NCBI GenBank assembly: GCA_030635005.1
Contig: DAOVZS010000052.1
Location: forward strand, 1 to 12,870
DNA length: 12,870 bases
Reading direction: 5' to 3'
From: Thiomargarita sp.
Lineage (GTDB): Bacteria; Pseudomonadota; Gammaproteobacteria; Beggiatoales; Beggiatoaceae
The notes under the pieces: generated by a model
Database searches by the model: none
What the model saw: only the letters and a program-made list of their open reading frames with translations
What the model was told of the DNA's origin: nothing
Position numbers and translations under genes: made by a program
Shown here: one piece after another, positions 5,821-12,870 of the stretch
How positions within the stretch are numbered: position 1 is the stretch's first letter
Layout of the letters: each line of letters opens with the position of its first letter

Positions 5821-7056
5821 ATGTTAAAAATTGCTCATTTATTAGTAATACTGCTGATAGTCATGCCGATGACTACGATAGCGCTTGAAATGTCTGATTA
5901 TATTCAACCTGACAGTACTTTTGATGAGGCTTATTTTACAGGTCGTTTTAATTTAAATAATGGTAATCAAGAACAAACAAGTTTTAACGGCACGATGTTA
6001 GGGTATTATGATTTAACGTATAGTACTTTACCCTTTACGTGGAATGTCAGAATGGATGGTGTGACTGATTTCAAAAGAGGCAGTAATGCCACTGATTCTA
6101 CTCAAAAAAGTTATGATCTCACTGCATCTACCAATATCAATAAGTATTTTGGGAGTACCAGAGGAATTTTTGCATATAGTGCAGTTGATGTGGGGTATCG
6201 TAAATTACTTGCTGATGACAACGATGATCCTGACAATAATGTAGCTAATGAACCCTATTATGCAAAAATTGGAGCAGGAATGGGATATGGTCGAATTTTT
6301 GATGCCACACCTTTAGCTTATGTATTACGCTTTATTGAAGAATTGAAAAACTATGGGGTGATTATTGGCAAAATCGATGAGCGGGCTTATTTAGAAATGG
6401 CTCAGATTATTGCAAGAGAAGATGAATTCAAAAGTACTTATGGATTTCAGGATTATAAACAATATTGGATTGCTGACATTGAAAAAGTGTTGGTTAAATA
6501 TGGGTGTTTAAAAAATCAAGGCACTGGGTGTTTAAAAAATAATACTTTGGGTGCTTTGGGTATACTCAAAATGCATGACGTTTTATTTGAAGAAAGAGTG
6601 AATATTCGTAAGCATGGTTGGACATTTACAACAGGAATTGGATTTGTAGCCTACGATTATAGTGGACATGAAAACGATCCTGCACTCGATTTTGAATATA
6701 AGTATACCTTACCCATTGGATATCATTTTCAATTTATAGAAACGCTTCAATATTCTATTCTTTTGAAAGAGGATATTATTAAGAAAATCCATAATAGAAT
6801 GTCAGTGACTTATGAACTCTCTGATCGAATAGATTGGGAAAATGTATGGGATGTTAAAATTACTTTACCCACAGAAGCCGGTGCTCAGGATCTGACCGCT
6901 CATGAGATAAATTCTATTTTTCGCTATTATTTGTCAAATCGTCTTTCAACTGATTTCACCTTGAGTCTGTCGCATGTTGAGGATGATATTGAGAATAATG
7001 GTAATGATGATGTAGAAACAGCCATTTTCATAGGTCTTACTTATCGCTTAAAATAA
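5821..7056 (+). CDS. Secreted, probable outer-membrane beta-barrel protein of unknown function
   Basis: I do not recognise a named family. The 411-residue protein starts with a clear signal peptide (hydrophobic residues 4-17, likely cleavage after A21 in TTIA). Two regions rich in alternating polar and aromatic residues (about 30-160 and 265-411, such as WTFTTGIGFVAYDYSG and TDFTLSLSHVE) look like antiparallel barrel strands. The protein ends in a strand-like FIGLTYRLK, though without the classical terminal Phe/Trp. Between the two regions is a mostly helical insertion (about 162-265), probably periplasmic or surface-exposed, with two nearby cysteines (C229, C237) in a duplicated GCLKN motif that could form a disulfide. 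The start is backed by AGGAAG. The gene is divergent from cbbM and lies 32 bases before lutB, perhaps as one transcript. A porin-like or adhesin role is possible; none is shown. Confidence 0.8.
   Translation: MLKIAHLLVILLIVMPMTTIALEMSDYIQPDSTFDEAYFTGRFNLNNGNQEQTSFNGTMLGYYDLTYSTLPFTWNVRMDGVTDFKRGSNATDSTQKSYDLTASTNINKYFGSTRGIFAYSAVDVGYRKLLADDNDDPDNNVANEPYYAKIGAGMGYGRIFDATPLAYVLRFIEELKNYGVIIGKIDERAYLEMAQIIAREDEFKSTYGFQDYKQYWIADIEKVLVKYGCLKNQGTGCLKNNTLGALGILKMHDVLFEERVNIRKHGWTFTTGIGFVAYDYSGHENDPALDFEYKYTLPIGYHFQFIETLQYSILLKEDIIKKIHNRMSVTYELSDRIDWENVWDVKITLPTEAGAQDLTAHEINSIFRYYLSNRLSTDFTLSLSHVEDDIENNGNDDVETAIFIGLTYRLK
6501..6540 (+). repeat. In-frame 24-nt partial duplication in the beta-barrel gene
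   Basis: A 16-bp exact direct repeat (6501-6516 and 6525-6540) with a 24-nt period encodes two GCLKN copies. An in-frame slippage duplication is likely; it doubles the cysteine in the helical insertion. Confidence 0.75.
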
Positions 7057-7088
7057 GCCTACTTTACTGACATGCTCTCTCATATATT

Positions 7089-8435
7089 GTGAAATCTACC
7101 AGTCATTCCTTTAAATTTCAAGCCAAAAACGCCTTAAAAAATGTTAATTTACAAAACGCACTTGCTCGTAGCAAAAGTCATTTTATTGATCATCGCCGAT
7201 CTGCTATTGACGCCTTACCAGAATTTAATGCATTACGTCACAGAGCACGTGATATCAAAGCACATACCTTAGAGCATTTGGATGTTTATTTAGAATTATT
7301 TGAAAAACAGGTATTGGCAAGTGGGGGGCAGGTACATTGGGCAGTCACTGCAAAAGATGCGTGTGATGCCGTGCTGGAAATTTGTAAAACGGCTAAGGCA
7401 CACTCTGTGGTTAAGGGTAAATCCATGGTATGTGAAGAGATTGCATTGAATGCTGCTTTAGAGCAAGCGGATATTGAGGTCGTTGAAACAGATTTAGGAG
7501 AGTATATTATTCAGTTGGCACAAGAGCCACCGAGTCATATTATTGCACCTGCTGTCCACAAAACACGTGAAGAAGTTGCCGATTTATTTCGTCATCATCA
7601 TGGTGAAAAAAAACATTTAGGGGAGATACCTGATTTAGTCAATGAAGCCCGTGCAGTCTTAAGAAGTAAGTTTTTAGCAGCAGATGTCGGGATTACCGGT
7701 GCGAATATGCTGGTGGCAGAAACAGGTTCAACCGTGATGGTGACTAATGAAGGGAATGGGGATTTAACCAATACCTTACCGCGTGTGCATATTGTAGTGG
7801 CCAGTATCGAAAAAGTGGTACCCACTTTGGAAGATTGCACTACACTATTACGATTATTAGCACGCAGTGCCACAGGGCAAGAGATGACTTCTTATACAAC
7901 CTTGTCAACAGGACCCCGTCGGGCTAAAGATGTGGATGGTCCAGAAGAATTTCATGTGGTTTTAGTAGATAATGGACGTTCTGAATTACTTGCGGGTGAT
8001 TTCTCAGAGATGTTACAGTGTATACGGTGTGGTGCTTGTTTAAATCATTGCCCTGTATACGGTGCAATCGGTGGACATGCGTATGGATGGGTATATCCGG
8101 GTCCTATGGGATCAGTGTTGACTTCTCTATTCTTAGGTTTGAAAGAAGCGGGAGACTTACCACATGCGTCGACTTTGTGTGGGCATTGTGAAGAAGTCTG
8201 TCCGATGTCTATTCCCTTGCCTAAATTGTTACATCAGCTTCGTACCCAAAAACCTCAAACCAAATGGTTGATCGGTTTATGGGCTTTTTTCGCAAAACGT
8301 CCGCGTCTTTATCACCGTTTTTCTAGTCTTGTGGGCAAAGTGGGTTATATTCCTTTTATAGGCAGTTGGACTAAAACTCGTCATATGCCCATCGCAGAAA
8401 AGGAAACATTTATGACCACTTGGAACAAGAAATAG
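7089..8435 (+). CDS. lutB: LutB-like LUD-domain iron-sulfur oxidoreductase subunit
   Basis: LutB/YkgF family protein: an N-terminal LUD domain (about residues 70-300, with the typical ITGANMLVAETGSTVMVTNEG segment) and a C-terminal ferredoxin-like region. The Fe-S ligands are CIRCGACLNHCP (C311, C314, C317, C321) and CGHCEEVCP (C364, C367, C371). LutB normally works with LutA (cysteine-rich CCG protein) and LutC in non-flavin lactate oxidation to pyruvate; related proteins serve glycolate or other 2-hydroxyacid oxidation. Here neither lutA nor lutC is adjacent, so partners must be elsewhere. At 448 residues it is a little shorter than typical members (about 470), mainly at the C-terminus. The start is a GTG with no clear Shine-Dalgarno. 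An in-frame stop at 7068-7070 rules out anything much longer, and the N-terminus matches the family pattern. Translation may be coupled to the preceding gene, 32 bases away. Its end faces the convergent kinase gene 11 bases away, with no terminator hairpin between. Confidence 0.88.
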   Translation: MKSTSHSFKFQAKNALKNVNLQNALARSKSHFIDHRRSAIDALPEFNALRHRARDIKAHTLEHLDVYLELFEKQVLASGGQVHWAVTAKDACDAVLEICKTAKAHSVVKGKSMVCEEIALNAALEQADIEVVETDLGEYIIQLAQEPPSHIIAPAVHKTREEVADLFRHHHGEKKHLGEIPDLVNEARAVLRSKFLAADVGITGANMLVAETGSTVMVTNEGNGDLTNTLPRVHIVVASIEKVVPTLEDCTTLLRLLARSATGQEMTSYTTLSTGPRRAKDVDGPEEFHVVLVDNGRSELLAGDFSEMLQCIRCGACLNHCPVYGAIGGHAYGWVYPGPMGSVLTSLFLGLKEAGDLPHASTLCGHCEEVCPMSIPLPKLLHQLRTQKPQTKWLIGLWAFFAKRPRLYHRFSSLVGKVGYIPFIGSWTKTRHMPIAEKETFMTTWNKK

Positions 8436-8446
8436 TTCAGTACATA

Positions 8447-10825
8447 TCAGCCTGACACTTGAGGAATATCCAGAATACCCATAATCACATTGAGTGAAGT
8501 TTGTGCATGTTCAAAATCATACTTATCTAAACAGGTTTCCAATTGTTGTAATTCTTCTGAAAATTTTATATCAGTCAACTGCATTTTGATGGAATCTAAA
8601 ACATCTTCAACATGGACACTCTGCCTTTTAATGAGTGTGGATAATTCAATCAATAATGGGGTGACTACTGACATATCTAAAGGGTTTGTGCTGATGTCTT
8701 TCGTTTCAAAGGGTTTGTTATCGGGTTCTAAATTTTGAATAGATTCTAATACTTGTGATAAGGCTTGTTCAAAATTGTCCATCACAATATCATTCAACTT
8801 CCTTTGTTTTAAGGCAATTTCCAAATCACCTATTGCTTTTTCTAAGCGATTAGCTGATAAATTACAAGCCACACCTTTGAGGGTATGGTTTAATCTATTC
8901 ACCCTTTTTAAATCTTTTTTGTCCAGTGCTGCTCTCAGTAAACTGGCAGAATTTTTAAAATCCTTGTAAAAATCTTTGAGTAATTTTTTGAAAAGTTTAC
9001 GATTGCCGCCCAGTCGTTTTAAAGCGGATTGAAGCTCAAATCCAGGCAGAATATCGGGTAATATTGCATTTGTGTTTGTTTTTCGAGTCTCTTTTTTGGG
9101 AATAATGCTTTCTTTTGGTTTAATCCATTTTCCTAATACAGTCAACAACTGATTTTCATCAACAGGTTTAGTAATATAATCATTCATACCCACCGCAAGA
9201 CATTTTTCTTTATCGCCTTTCATGGCATGAGCAGTCATCGCAATAATAGGGAGTTCATTCTCTGGTCGTTTTTTTCTAATTAACTGAGTGGCTTCATACC
9301 CGTCCATTTCTGGCATTTGTATATCCATCAACACAGCATCAAACTCAGTATTGGAAACAGCTGTCACCGCTTCTTTGCCATTATTGGCAATGTCCACGAC
9401 TAAATCTTGGATTTCTAACGTTTCTCGAGCAATTTTTTGATTAATGAGGTTATCCTCAACCAATAAAATATGTGCACCTGAGAGGTGATTGATGCTTGGA
9501 TCCGCGTGATCATCGACTGCAATATTTTTTTGTTTGACTTGATACGAAAATTCGGCCGTAAAATGAAAGCTGCTTCCTTTTTCGAGTTCGGATTCTACCC
9601 AAATCTTACCATTCATCAGATTCACCAAGGATTTAGAAATAGCCAATCCTAATCCTGTTCCACCAAATTTACGAGTTGTGGTAGTATCTGCTTGCGTAAA
9701 AACCTCGAATAAATTATCAATCACTTTTTCTGAAATCCCAATCCCCGTATCTTTAACGGAAAAAAGTAACTTGACACGCGATGTTTCAAAGGCAACTAAT
9801 GCTATTGTAATGATAATTTTACCAGTTTCTGTAAATTTGAGTGCATTCGTCGTGATATTAATGAGGATTTGTTCTAATCGTAATGGATCCCCAATAAGAT
9901 GACGTGGGACTTCAGGATGAATGTGTAAATGTAACGCCAATCCTTTTTCTTCAATCTTTATATTAAGTAAATTAAACAGTTTATTTAATATTTCATCCAA
10001 ATCAAAATGAATACTTTCAAGATTCAACTTACCGGCTTCAACTTTTGAAAAGTCAAGTATGTCATTGATAATATAAAGTAGCGTTTGTGCAGATGAATCT
10101 ATTTGTGTCAGATAATTGTATTGTTGGGTCGTGAGATCTGTTTTCAACGCGAGCCGGCTTAAACCAATGATGCCATTCATGGGCGTGCGGATTTCGTGAC
10201 TCATATTGGCTAGAAAATCGCTTTTGGCATGACTGGCGGCTTCTGCTTTTTCTTCGGCTTGTTTACGTTCCTCTATTTCCTGATGTAAGGCTTGATTTGT
10301 TTTTAAAAGTGCTTTTGTGCGTTCTTCAACTCGGTTTTCTAAATTATTATTTAAGTTTTGTAAGTTTTTTTCAACATACAGACGTGCAAAGATTTCTTGT
10401 TTCAATTGTGCGTTCTTAATTTCTAATTCAAGCTGTTTTTGTTGTATCATCAGGTGCGTTTTGACTCGAATCAATACCTCTTCAGGTGAGAAAGGTTTCG
10501 TAATATAGTCAATCCCCCCCACTTGAAATCCCTTTACTTTGTCCATGCCCTCACCCAAAGCACTGATAAAAATCACAGGAATATCACGATTTTCTTTCGA
10601 AGCCTTTAAGCGGCAGCATACTTCATAACCACTCAAATCAGGTAATTTGATATCCAAAAGAATGAGATCAGGTCGTTTGGATGCGACTGTTCTCAGTGCC
10701 AAATTTCCATTAGGGGCAGGGCGTACTTCATAACCATTTTTACTCAAAAGTTCTATCAGTAGATGTAAATTTGCGGGTGTATCATCCACAACCAGGATAT
10801 TTCCTTTGCTTTTCTTATTATTCAT
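8447..10825 (-). CDS. Cytoplasmic hybrid histidine kinase, REC-HisKA-HATPase-REC-Hpt
   Basis: This 792-residue multi-step phosphorelay kinase has no membrane segment. Domains in order: an N-terminal receiver (about 9-125; D14/D15, phosphoacceptor D58, K110), a coiled coil (about 125-200), a HisKA dimerisation domain with H210 in MSHEIRTPMNG, a HATPase with an N-box (ITTNALKF), G1 (DTGIGIS) and G2 (GTGLGLAIS), a second receiver with D501 in LMDIQMPEMDG, and a C-terminal Hpt with H647 in NHTLKG. All key residues are present, so phosphate can pass H210 to D501 to H647. Input probably enters by phosphorylation of the N-terminal receiver, because no sensor domain exists. The start codon overlaps the end of the upstream kinase by 4 nt (ATGA), which implies co-translation. 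The stimulus and the final response regulator are unknown. Confidence 0.93.
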   Translation of the reverse strand: MNNKKSKGNILVVDDTPANLHLLIELLSKNGYEVRPAPNGNLALRTVASKRPDLILLDIKLPDLSGYEVCCRLKASKENRDIPVIFISALGEGMDKVKGFQVGGIDYITKPFSPEEVLIRVKTHLMIQQKQLELEIKNAQLKQEIFARLYVEKNLQNLNNNLENRVEERTKALLKTNQALHQEIEERKQAEEKAEAASHAKSDFLANMSHEIRTPMNGIIGLSRLALKTDLTTQQYNYLTQIDSSAQTLLYIINDILDFSKVEAGKLNLESIHFDLDEILNKLFNLLNIKIEEKGLALHLHIHPEVPRHLIGDPLRLEQILINITTNALKFTETGKIIITIALVAFETSRVKLLFSVKDTGIGISEKVIDNLFEVFTQADTTTTRKFGGTGLGLAISKSLVNLMNGKIWVESELEKGSSFHFTAEFSYQVKQKNIAVDDHADPSINHLSGAHILLVEDNLINQKIARETLEIQDLVVDIANNGKEAVTAVSNTEFDAVLMDIQMPEMDGYEATQLIRKKRPENELPIIAMTAHAMKGDKEKCLAVGMNDYITKPVDENQLLTVLGKWIKPKESIIPKKETRKTNTNAILPDILPGFELQSALKRLGGNRKLFKKLLKDFYKDFKNSASLLRAALDKKDLKRVNRLNHTLKGVACNLSANRLEKAIGDLEIALKQRKLNDIVMDNFEQALSQVLESIQNLEPDNKPFETKDISTNPLDMSVVTPLLIELSTLIKRQSVHVEDVLDSIKMQLTDIKFSEELQQLETCLDKYDFEHAQTSLNVIMGILDIPQVSG

Positions 10826-12870
10826 CTCTCGCTCCGATCAAGCAAAACTAATAGTTTATTATATTCAAAATTATCTGTCAATATTGTCATCTTTTCTGCC
10901 AAAATTGCATCCTGTTTTCCAATATCTTCAATACTAGCACTTATGTTTGCCATATTCAATTCAATAAGCGCCTGATGTAACTCGCTCAATAACGTATGAT
11001 TAAGGTGCGCTAAATCGGATCGCTTTAATGTCACCGCTACAGGCTTGGCAAGGCGCTCTTTATAAAGATAACGTAATCCTAAATGTTTAGCCATTGCGTC
11101 ATAAATTTCATGTGCATGATAAGGCTTCCGTACCAAATCATGACAACCACTGGTCAGAATTTTTTCTCTATCATTCATAAAAATACTGGCTGTGAGCGCA
11201 ATAATCTTGCAGTCTGATCCTTCAGGCAGGGCTTTTATCCGTTGGGTAGCCTCATAACCATTCATGACAGGCATCCGCATATCCATCCAAATTAAATGGG
11301 GATGCCATTGTTGGAAAATCTCTAATGCTTTTTGACCATTGTCAGCAACACGTACCCTGCTCAAACCCACCGCATATAATAATTTTTTCAACAATAACCT
11401 ATTTTCTGATTTATCATCAACTACAAGAATCCGATAAATCGTTTGTCCGGGTATAAGACCGATAACGTGGCGTTCTGTTTTTTTAAGTATCACTTCCGTG
11501 TTTTTTGATAAGGTTACAGGAATATCAAAGCAAAACACAGAACCTTTGCCGAGCGTGCTCTGCACATGAATATCCCCGCCCATCAGTTGAATATAACGAC
11601 GGGTGATGGCCAATCCCAAACCAGTGCCTTCAGCCACACCCTTGGCACTACTGACTTGCACAAAAGGATCAAAGATGGTCTCTAATTCTGCGGGGGCCAT
11701 ACCTTTTCCAGTATCTTCAATTTCAAAAGATAGGCGTTCTTCCACACAACGCACGCGTATCACCACGCCGCCTTCTTCGGTGTATTTAACAGCATTACCA
11801 AGTAAGTTAATTAATATTTGGCGTAGTTTACGGACATCGGCATTGAGATAGCAGGGCAAATTTGGATCAGCGTCTAAGTGAAACGATAAGCCTTTACTTT
11901 CAAGCCGAAAACATATCATATCTTCAATATCTTTGAGTGTTTGAGAGACATCGAAATCTTCTTTTTCTAACGTGATCCGTCCCGCTTCAATTTTAGACAT
12001 ATCTAACACATCATTAATGAGCGATAATAAATGTTCACCACTACGAATGATAATACTAAGATTTTCTTGCTGGGTGGTCTCTACGGTCATTAAGTGGGAA
12101 AAACCGAGAATAGCATTCAAGGGAGTGCGGAGTTCATGACTCATATTTGAGAGAAATGCACTTTTGGCTTTATTGGCACATTCTGCCACCTGTTTCGCGT
12201 TTTCTAAGGCGTGATTAGCCGTTTCCAACTGAGTAGTCCGTTCTTTTATTTTATGGTAAAAGCGTGTATTACAAATAGCTAAACTACACACATCAACAAT
12301 ATTGTTTGCCAAATTTTGATAATGCGTTTTATATTGCGGAAAAGTAATATGAGTTAATTTTAGAATACCCACCGTTCCTTTCTGATGTTCAAATCGCAAC
12401 ATAAAGCTGTTTCCTGATTCAATCCAAGCATATTTGTCTGTAAACGTCATAAGATTATTTTGAATAATCTCATTATCTGCAGTAGGTAATGGCCAAGCAT
12501 GCAGTGTTTGAGGTTTATCGTCCTGCACAGACAAGTAAAACAAGGTTTGTGGTGCAAACAGCATAACAAATATATCTATTATTTTTTCAATCACTTCTAT
12601 TTCATGAATTTTTTGGCTTAATTGACTGATTAGATCTAAAGCCATCAAGTAATCTGCATTTTGTTTACGGATAAGTTTGAATTTTATTGTGGATTCTGCT
12701 TGCCTGAATATTTTAGTCAAAAATAGCGTGATGAAATCTAAACCGATAGGCACAATTTCAAAAGGACGTTCAACAAAATGAGAAAATTCTTTTAGATATT
12801 GTGTACTCTTAGCGTCAATCTCTGTATCAAGTAATACTAATTTAACACAAAATTCTTTAAAAAAGTCACG
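10822..12870 (-). CDS. GAF-containing hybrid histidine kinase, 5'-truncated by the window edge
   Basis: The frame stays open from the stop at 10822-10824 to the window edge. A GTG at 12751-12753 could be read as a start, but coding continues upstream (RDFFKEFCVKLVLLDTEIDA, then KSTQYLKEFSHFVERPFEIV), so the true start lies outside. Domains in order: an unrecognised alpha/beta N-terminal piece (12870 to about 12650), a GAF-like sensor (about 12640-12240), a coiled coil, HisKA with the phosphoacceptor His at 12136-12138 in MSHELRTPLNA, a HATPase with an N-box (NLLGNAVKY), G1 (DTGKGM) and G2 (GTGLGLAIT), a receiver with the phosphoacceptor Asp at 11281-11283 in WMDMRMP, and a helical tail. No membrane helix is seen in the visible part. 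There is no Hpt and no DNA-binding domain. It is co-transcribed with the downstream REC/Hpt kinase, a likely relay partner. Confidence 0.9.
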   Translation of the reverse strand, partial: RDFFKEFCVKLVLLDTEIDAKSTQYLKEFSHFVERPFEIVPIGLDFITLFLTKIFRQAESTIKFKLIRKQNADYLMALDLISQLSQKIHEIEVIEKIIDIFVMLFAPQTLFYLSVQDDKPQTLHAWPLPTADNEIIQNNLMTFTDKYAWIESGNSFMLRFEHQKGTVGILKLTHITFPQYKTHYQNLANNIVDVCSLAICNTRFYHKIKERTTQLETANHALENAKQVAECANKAKSAFLSNMSHELRTPLNAILGFSHLMTVETTQQENLSIIIRSGEHLLSLINDVLDMSKIEAGRITLEKEDFDVSQTLKDIEDMICFRLESKGLSFHLDADPNLPCYLNADVRKLRQILINLLGNAVKYTEEGGVVIRVRCVEERLSFEIEDTGKGMAPAELETIFDPFVQVSSAKGVAEGTGLGLAITRRYIQLMGGDIHVQSTLGKGSVFCFDIPVTLSKNTEVILKKTERHVIGLIPGQTIYRILVVDDKSENRLLLKKLLYAVGLSRVRVADNGQKALEIFQQWHPHLIWMDMRMPVMNGYEATQRIKALPEGSDCKIIALTASIFMNDREKILTSGCHDLVRKPYHAHEIYDAMAKHLGLRYLYKERLAKPVAVTLKRSDLAHLNHTLLSELHQALIELNMANISASIEDIGKQDAILAEKMTILTDNFEYNKLLVLLDRSER

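Noticed and set aside
7598..7873. Minus-strand frame of 91 codons within lutB
   Set aside because: It lies wholly within the well-supported lutB coding sequence and shows no family features; it is an antisense shadow.
10822..11080. C-terminal tail of the GAF kinase as an Hpt domain
   Set aside because: The helical tail contains LNHTLLSELHQAL, but it lacks the HxLKG-type context of an Hpt phosphoacceptor histidine.

Overview
This 12.9 kb, AT-rich window most likely comes from a gammaproteobacterial sulfur- or iron-oxidising autotroph. A Beggiatoa/Thioploca-like Thiotrichales genome is my best guess. The guess rests on a form II RuBisCO followed by cbbQ and cbbO, low GC, a LUD-domain lactate/glycolate-type oxidase subunit, large orphan hybrid kinases, and a miniature inverted-repeat element. 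The sequence alone does not prove a taxon.

Layout, left to right. At 27-360 lies a small non-coding, MITE-like element with 38-bp terminal inverted repeats and an internal perfect 31-bp palindrome. It abuts, and supplies the stop codon of, a short minus-strand gene (about 350-538). That gene looks like the C-terminal part of a Phd/RelB-type antitoxin and has no normal start codon. A strong intrinsic terminator (631-654) ends a minus-strand gene for a small single-RRM RNA-binding protein (678-947).

The core of the window is a minus-strand operon, cbbM-cbbQ-cbbO (5595 down to 1118). It encodes form II RuBisCO, its MoxR-type AAA+ activase motor, and the VWA-domain adaptor. CbbQ and CbbO act together to strip inhibitory sugar phosphates from RuBisCO. 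A 10-bp stem-loop follows cbbM and may set the ratio of RuBisCO to activase. The cbbM promoter carries a palindrome that fits the CbbR (LysR-type) consensus, but no cbbR gene is in the window.

Divergent from cbbM, on the plus strand, is a secreted, probably outer-membrane beta-barrel protein of unknown function (5821-7056). It is followed closely by a lutB-like iron-sulfur oxidoreductase subunit (7089-8435) that lacks its usual lutA and lutC partners.

The right third, on the minus strand, holds two overlapping hybrid histidine kinase genes. The upstream one (GAF-HisKA-HATPase-REC) runs off the window edge. The downstream one (REC-HisKA-HATPase-REC-Hpt) overlaps it by 4 nt, and together they could form a phosphorelay. 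Neither has a DNA-binding output domain. I found no rRNA, tRNA or CRISPR array. The clearest unexplained items are the element/antitoxin junction, the unknown beta-barrel beside RuBisCO, and the kinase pair.
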